A stretch of 35,410 nt of DNA from Reyranellaceae bacterium (lineage in GTDB: Bacteria > Pseudomonadota > Alphaproteobacteria > Reyranellales > Reyranellaceae): positions 1 to 35,410 of the forward strand of contig JALHMM010000071.1 of NCBI GenBank assembly GCA_022844045.1, written 5' to 3'. The position numbers and the translations under genes were made by a program. Each line of letters begins with the position of its first letter. Position 1 is the stretch's first letter. Shown here in pieces: positions 31,610-35,410 of this stretch. The notes under the pieces are model-generated. The model ran no database searches. It saw only the letters and a program-made list of their open reading frames with translations, and was not told the DNA's origin.

Positions 31610-32826
31610 GCGCGGAGCATCAGCGAGGTCGGGCCGCGCAGCACGAAGTTGGTCTTCCACGCCACCGCCTCATCGACCAGCGCGAGGTCGGGGTAGCGCC
31701 GCAGCAGCGCCGGCAACGCGACCTCGACCTCGAGCCGCGCCAGCGGCGCGCCAAGGCAGAAATGGATGCCGTAGCCGAAGGCGATATGGCGTGAGGCGTC
31801 CTTGCGCCTTATGTCGAAGCGATCGGGTTCCTCGAACTGGCGTGGATCGCGATTGGCCGAGAGGTGATAGAGGAACACGCGCTGGCCAGCCTCGATCGAG
31901 CGGCCATGCCAGTCGAAGGATTGCAGCGCCACGCGCATGCTCATGAACAGCGCGCCATCGTAGCGCAGCATCTCGTCGACCGTGTTGCGCACCAGCGCCT
32001 GATCGTCGAGGTTGGCGCGCAGATCCTCGAGCACGGCGGGATTGCGCAGCATGGTGCGCAGGCCGTTGGACAGCAGGTTGGTCGTGGTCTCGTGGCCGGC
32101 GACCAGGAATAGGATCAGGTTGGCCGCGATCTCGTCGGTGCTCAGCCGGTCCTGACCGTCGCGGGCGTCGATCAGGGTGTCGATGATGGCTTGACCCGGA
32201 TTTTTGCGACGATTGGCGATGAAGTCGTGGAGGTAGGCACCCATCTCGCTGGTCGCGATCGCGGCGCGGCGGAACAGGTCCTCGCCGGTACCGGCGGTCG
32301 AGGTGGCGAAGCCGTCGGACCAGCGCTTGAGGTCTTCGAGGATGCTTTCGGGCACGCCGATCAGCTCGGCGATCACCCGCGCCGGCAGCGGATAGGCGAA
32401 GGCCGGCACGAAATCGAAGGTGCCGGACTTCGGCATCGCCGCCAGCAGCTCCTCGACGAAGGCGGCGACGCGTGGGCGCAGGCCTTCGATGGCGCTGGGC
32501 GTGAAGCCGCGATTGACCAGGCCGCGCAGGCGCGTGTGATCGGGCGGGTCGCGAAACAGCATGAAGGGGTCGAGCAGGCGGCGATAGTCGGCGAAGACCT
32601 CGCGGAAGCCGGGCTCGAACACATTGGGATCAGGCATGGCGCGACCCGGCGTCATGCGCGGATCGTGCAGCCCGGCGCGCACGTCGTCGTAGCGCGTCAC
32701 CAGCCAGGCCTTGTAGCGCGGCGACCAGTGGATGCGGTCGTGCTCCTGCAGATCGCGCAGCGCCGGCAGCGGATCGGGCAGGCGCGATACGGCGCCGGGA
32801 TCGAAGGTCGGGCTCACCACAGCCAT
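31606..32826 (-). CDS. Cytochrome P450
   Basis: 406-residue soluble bacterial P450 (class I). The I-helix oxygen-activation motif is AGHETT (243-248), the K-helix ExxR is EMLR (Glu285-Arg288), and the heme loop is FGYGIHFCLGAPLARLE with the thiolate ligand Cys357. An N-terminal membrane anchor is absent. It needs a ferredoxin and reductase; none is adjacent, but the adrenodoxin-type reductase at 10675 could serve. It begins nine bases after the stop of the phosphotriesterase-like gene and overlaps the glycosyltransferase by four. Substrate unknown; alkane-, terpene- or steroid-type acids are typical for this group. Confidence 0.95.
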   Translation of the reverse strand: MAVVSPTFDPGAVSRLPDPLPALRDLQEHDRIHWSPRYKAWLVTRYDDVRAGLHDPRMTPGRAMPDPNVFEPGFREVFADYRRLLDPFMLFRDPPDHTRLRGLVNRGFTPSAIEGLRPRVAAFVEELLAAMPKSGTFDFVPAFAYPLPARVIAELIGVPESILEDLKRWSDGFATSTAGTGEDLFRRAAIATSEMGAYLHDFIANRRKNPGQAIIDTLIDARDGQDRLSTDEIAANLILFLVAGHETTTNLLSNGLRTMLRNPAVLEDLRANLDDQALVRNTVDEMLRYDGALFMSMRVALQSFDWHGRSIEAGQRVFLYHLSANRDPRQFEEPDRFDIRRKDASRHIAFGYGIHFCLGAPLARLEVEVALPALLRRYPDLALVDEAVAWKTNFVLRGPTSLMLRA

Positions 32827-32835
32827 CGCGTCACC

Positions 32836-33888
32836 CTACATGAATGTCAGTAGCCGGCGCGGGTTGCCGACCAGGATCATGTCGATCTCGGCGTCGGCGT
32901 AGCCGCGTAGGCGCATCATCGGCACGACGTTGCGGAAGATGTGGCCGTAGCCGTGGCCGCCGAAGGTGGTGAGCCGCGTGCGGTAGCAGATGTCGTGGCT
33001 GATCACGACGCGCTCCAGGTGGCCGCGCTCGATCAGGGCGCGGATCAGCTTCAGGCGTGTGGCGTCGTTGGGCATGTCGATGTCCGACAGGCCGTAATAC
33101 GAGGCCTCCTGGCCGAACAGGTCGAACTCGATGGTGACGCCGGTATCGGCCAGTTTCAGCAGCCGCTCGACGTCGAACACCGTGCGATCGATGTGGCTGA
33201 TGACGACACGCGTCGGATCGCCGCCATTCGCGACGACGAAGTCGGCGACCTCCTGCGGCTGATCCTCGTGGCGGCCGGGATGCACGTTGATCGACGCGCC
33301 GGTCTCCTTCTGCGCGATCAGCGCTGCCGTCATCACGCGCTTCTCCAGATCGGTCCATGGCGACTGGCAGCCGATCTCGCCGATCATGCCAGCGCGCACC
33401 TCGGTGCCCCAGGCGCCAACCTGCACCTGGTCGACGATCTCCCGTGTGAAATCGTCGACCGTACGGCCGTGATTGCGCGGGTCCTGGTAGTCGTTCACGT
33501 AGTAGCCGCAGCCCATGACGATGGTGACGCCGGTGCCGGCTGCGATACGCGCCAGGCCCTTCGGATCGGGGCTCAACCCGCCGCAGGTCAGCTCGACGAT
33601 GGCGTCGCCGCCTTCGCGCTTCATCATCTCGACCTCGCGCACCGCCACGCTCTCGAGGTCGAGCATGTACTTGCGACCGGCGCGCGCGACGCCGTGGCCG
33701 TGATTGATCTGCCAGACATTCTCCAGCGTGATCTCCGGCCCGAGATCGTTCTCGGTGCGCGTCGAAGGCGGGCGGATGTCGCACAGCACGTGCTCGTGCA
33801 TCAACGTGCGGCCGAGCTTTTCGGGTTCGATCGGCCCCAGCACGGTCTGGACCTTGCCGCGCAGATCAGAACGGGTCAGGCGGGTCAT
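32836..33888 (-). CDS. Phosphotriesterase-related (PTE/PLL-like) metal-dependent hydrolase
   Basis: 350-residue amidohydrolase-fold enzyme. All metal ligands can be traced: His31 and His33 (LMHEHVLCD), the bridging residue Glu171 (MIGEIGCQ) in place of the carboxylated Lys of classical PTE, His203 (NVHPG), His232 (SHIDRT), and Asp299 (ISHDIC). A bridging Glu is normal for the phosphotriesterase-related (PTER) branch, where lactonase or amidase activity is more likely than phosphotriester hydrolysis. ATG 33888 has GAAGGAG five bases upstream. It is first in the row leading to the P450 and glycosyltransferase. Confidence 0.9.
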   Translation of the reverse strand: MTRLTRSDLRGKVQTVLGPIEPEKLGRTLMHEHVLCDIRPPSTRTENDLGPEITLENVWQINHGHGVARAGRKYMLDLESVAVREVEMMKREGGDAIVELTCGGLSPDPKGLARIAAGTGVTIVMGCGYYVNDYQDPRNHGRTVDDFTREIVDQVQVGAWGTEVRAGMIGEIGCQSPWTDLEKRVMTAALIAQKETGASINVHPGRHEDQPQEVADFVVANGGDPTRVVISHIDRTVFDVERLLKLADTGVTIEFDLFGQEASYYGLSDIDMPNDATRLKLIRALIERGHLERVVISHDICYRTRLTTFGGHGYGHIFRNVVPMMRLRGYADAEIDMILVGNPRRLLTFM

Positions 33889-33997
33889 GGACGCTCCTTC
33901 ATGCCGCCATCATGCCTCATGAATTCGCTGCGGCGACACGGATATCGCGCATCCGCGGCAAGCCCCATGCTCGCGCCATCGACCACGAGGTGACACC

Positions 33998-34456
33998 ATG
34001 AGCTTCCGTATCCAGGGCCTGCCGGCCGAGCGCTTCAGCCATCTCTTCACCATGTCCGACGCCGAGCTGGCGGCGGCTGGCGCCGTGCGGCGTGTCGCCG
34101 ACGATGGCAGCCCATGCCGCGTGAGTCTCACCGACGCGACGCCGGGCGAGGAGGTGATCCTGGTGAACTACGAGCACCACCCCGTCGACTCACCCTATCG
34201 CATGCGCTTCGCGATCTTCGTGCGCGCCGGCGAGACGACATTCGACCAGGTCGACACGGTGCCCGAGCAGCTGCGTGGCCGCATGCTCGCGGTTCGCGCC
34301 TTCGACGCCGTGGGCATGATGGTGGCCTTCGAGCTGACCAAGGGCGCCACCGTCGAGCAGTCGATCGAACGGCTGCTTGGCGACGAACGCGCCGCCTACC
34401 TGCACATCCATTTCGCCGCACCCGGCTGCTACGCGGCCAAGGTCGTGCGCGCCTAG
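33998..34456 (+). CDS. DUF1203 domain protein
   Basis: 152-residue protein matching DUF1203: FRIQGLPAERFSHLFTMSDA at the start, PCRVSLTDATPGEEVILVNY with the conserved Y-E-H-x-P-V in the middle, and VRAFDAVGMM and AYLHIHFAAPGCYAAK at the end. No function is known for the family. The ribosome site GAGGTGACACC precedes ATG. Its TAG stop is shared in a palindromic CTAG with the stop of the convergent nitroreductase. It diverges from the PTE-like gene with a 109-bp gap in which no promoter motif stands out. Confidence 0.9.
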   Translation: MSFRIQGLPAERFSHLFTMSDAELAAAGAVRRVADDGSPCRVSLTDATPGEEVILVNYEHHPVDSPYRMRFAIFVRAGETTFDQVDTVPEQLRGRMLAVRAFDAVGMMVAFELTKGATVEQSIERLLGDERAAYLHIHFAAPGCYAAKVVRA

Positions 34457-35121
34457 GCGCGGTGCCAGGCGACGAAATCCTCCAGCGGTGCGCGCTCGGT
34501 GATCAGATTGTTGGGCACGTCGTTCTCGTCGGCATGGCCGATGGCGAGGCCGCAGATCACGATCTCGTTGTCGGGGATCTTCAGCTCGCGGCGGATCGTG
34601 GGGTGATGATTGGCGAAGGCGGCCTGCGGGCAGGTGTGCAGGCCCTCCTCGCGCGCCATCAGCATCAGGTTGGCGAGGAAGGCGCCGCAGTCGAGCCACT
34701 GGCCGTGACCATGGGCGCGATCGACGGTCATGATCAGGCCGACCGGCGCGTCGAAGAACACGTAGTTGCGCTTGTGCTGGCGCGACATGCCCTCGGCATC
34801 GCCCTTGGGAATGTTCAGCATGCCGTAGAGCGCCTTGCCGACCGCGACCTGCCGGCTGCGATAGGGCTCGGGGATCGGCCGCTTGTAGACGCTGTATTCC
34901 GGCCCCGGCGACTCGCCCGCCTCGAGCGAGGCCAGCACCGCCGCGCTCAGCCGCTTGCGCGCTTCGCCCATGGTCACGTAGAGCCGCCATGGCTGCAGGT
35001 TGACGTTCGACGCGGCGCGCTTCGACACTTCGATGATGCGGCGGATCTTCTCCTCCGGCACCGGGTCGGGCTTGAAGACGCGCATCGAGCGGCGCGAGAG
35101 GATGGCGTCGGAGACTTTCAT
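34453..35121 (-). CDS. Nitroreductase family protein (paralog 2)
   Basis: 222 residues, the same architecture as the gene at 2579: SRRSMRVFKPD, KRAASNVNLQPWRLYV, FFDAPVGLIMTVDR, GLHTCPQAAF and GLAIGHADE at matching positions. About 60% identity to paralog 1 by eye, so an old duplication or two related acquisitions, not a recent copy. Expected to bind FMN and reduce nitro or quinone-type compounds; substrate unknown. The stop is four bases into the end of DUF1203. Upstream, 157 bp separate it from the IS630-type transposase stop, so its promoter region may have been changed by the insertion. Confidence 0.9.
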   Translation of the reverse strand: MKVSDAILSRRSMRVFKPDPVPEEKIRRIIEVSKRAASNVNLQPWRLYVTMGEARKRLSAAVLASLEAGESPGPEYSVYKRPIPEPYRSRQVAVGKALYGMLNIPKGDAEGMSRQHKRNYVFFDAPVGLIMTVDRAHGHGQWLDCGAFLANLMLMAREEGLHTCPQAAFANHHPTIRRELKIPDNEIVICGLAIGHADENDVPNNLITERAPLEDFVAWHRA

Positions 35122-35278
35122 GAGCGGCGGTCCTGGAGCGGATGGCGATGAATGAGCCGCATCTTGCCCTCCAGCTCTTGAGCGGCAAGCGTTGGCACCG
35201 CGTCGTTCCGGGATGCGGAGCGGAGGGCGGTGCGGCTGGTCTAAGACGACTACGTCATCAGGGCTAATACCAACCCAC
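35122..35278. other. Gap between nitroreductase 2 and the IS630 fragment
   Basis: 157 bp without a gene. The right part (from about 35242, TAAGACGACTACGTC through CTAATACCAACCC) is probably the non-coding end of the insertion element. The exact IS boundary and its TA target cannot be fixed because the other end is outside the window. Confidence 0.5.
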
Positions 35279-35410
35279 CTAAAGACTGACGCATGCCCAT
35301 GATCGATGACCGATGGATCGGATGCGCAGGGGATCGTCGGTGAGAAAGCGCCAGGCGATGGAGCAGGCCTCGACGATGTCCTCGTAGGTGTCCCAGACGC
35401 GGGAGCAGAG
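35279..35410 (-). mobile_element. IS630-family transposase gene, 3' end only
   Basis: Minus-strand frame entering from the right edge, 43 residues then TAG at 35279-35281. The visible end reads SRVWDTYEDIVEACSIAWRF then LTDDPLRIRSIGHRSWACVSL (last 21 residues split: LTDDPLRIRSIG, HRSWACVSL). The 'Y(E/D)DIVEA...AW..L...P..IRSIG...WA.V' pattern is the C-terminus of IS630-type DDE transposases. Catalytic residues lie outside the window, so intactness is unknown. The region between this stop and nitroreductase 2 should contain the element's terminal inverted repeat. Confidence 0.8.

Overview
This window is high-GC DNA (roughly two thirds G+C by eye) with dense gene packing and many 4-bp stop/start overlaps. 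The gene content points to an alphaproteobacterium: an SUV3-type helicase, a DUF1127 protein, an AmpG permease, an adenosine kinase, a Pat-type acetyltransferase and a candidate CtrA box. I cannot name a genus. No rRNA, tRNA, CRISPR array or prophage was seen. The only mobile DNA is the 3' end of an IS630-type transposase gene at the right edge.

Layout. (1) 1-3.8 kb: an SUV3-like helicase whose C-terminus lies beyond the left edge, a nitroreductase and a flavodoxin-like protein, with a palindromic repeat between the last two. (2) 3.9-6.3 kb: a plus-strand operon of crotonase, SMP-30-type lactonase and a NIPSNAP-like protein. (3) 6.3-9.8 kb: an antitoxin-like HTH protein without a toxin, a 152-bp repeat, malonyl-CoA decarboxylase, and a divergent 3-oxoadipyl-CoA-type thiolase ending in a strong terminator. 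(4) 9.9-14.4 kb: LysE exporter, adrenodoxin-type ferredoxin-NADP reductase, AHL-lactonase-like MBL hydrolase with a CoA-transferase, and a GlsB-type membrane protein. (5) 14.4-18.1 kb: a minus-strand operon of a very unusual ABC exporter, a cyclic-nucleotide-binding protein and a small methyltransferase. (6) 18.2-21.3 kb: a second copy of the long repeat, then a tightly coupled CobW GTPase / WD40 / TSUP operon. (7) 21.3-24.8 kb: DUF1028 protein, Bcr/CflA efflux pump, a two-gene unit of small proteins (72 aa and DUF1127) and a divergent atypical SDR. (8) 24.7-33.9 kb: six minus-strand genes in tight succession: phosphotriesterase-like hydrolase, cytochrome P450, glycosyltransferase, adenosine kinase, AmpG permease and Pat acetyltransferase. 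(9) 34-35.4 kb: DUF1203 protein, a second nitroreductase closely related to the one at 2.6 kb, and the IS630 fragment.

Most genes are ordinary catabolic and housekeeping genes (acyl-CoA metabolism, efflux, redox). The most unusual item is the 904-residue ABC exporter at 15407-18121. About 350 residues separate its Q-loop from its signature motif, against about 55 normally, and the 'ENxLxG' motif that should follow the Q-loop once occurs three times. Walker A, Walker B and the H-loop each carry non-canonical residues. It is followed 18 bp later by a cNMP-binding protein with an intact phosphate-binding cassette. Second-tier signals are the CobW-WD40-TSUP unit, a TTAA-N7-TTAAC box overlapping a dyad at the flavodoxin start, a CTGC-N3-GCAG dyad upstream of the 72-aa/DUF1127 unit, and two families of palindromic intergenic repeats.
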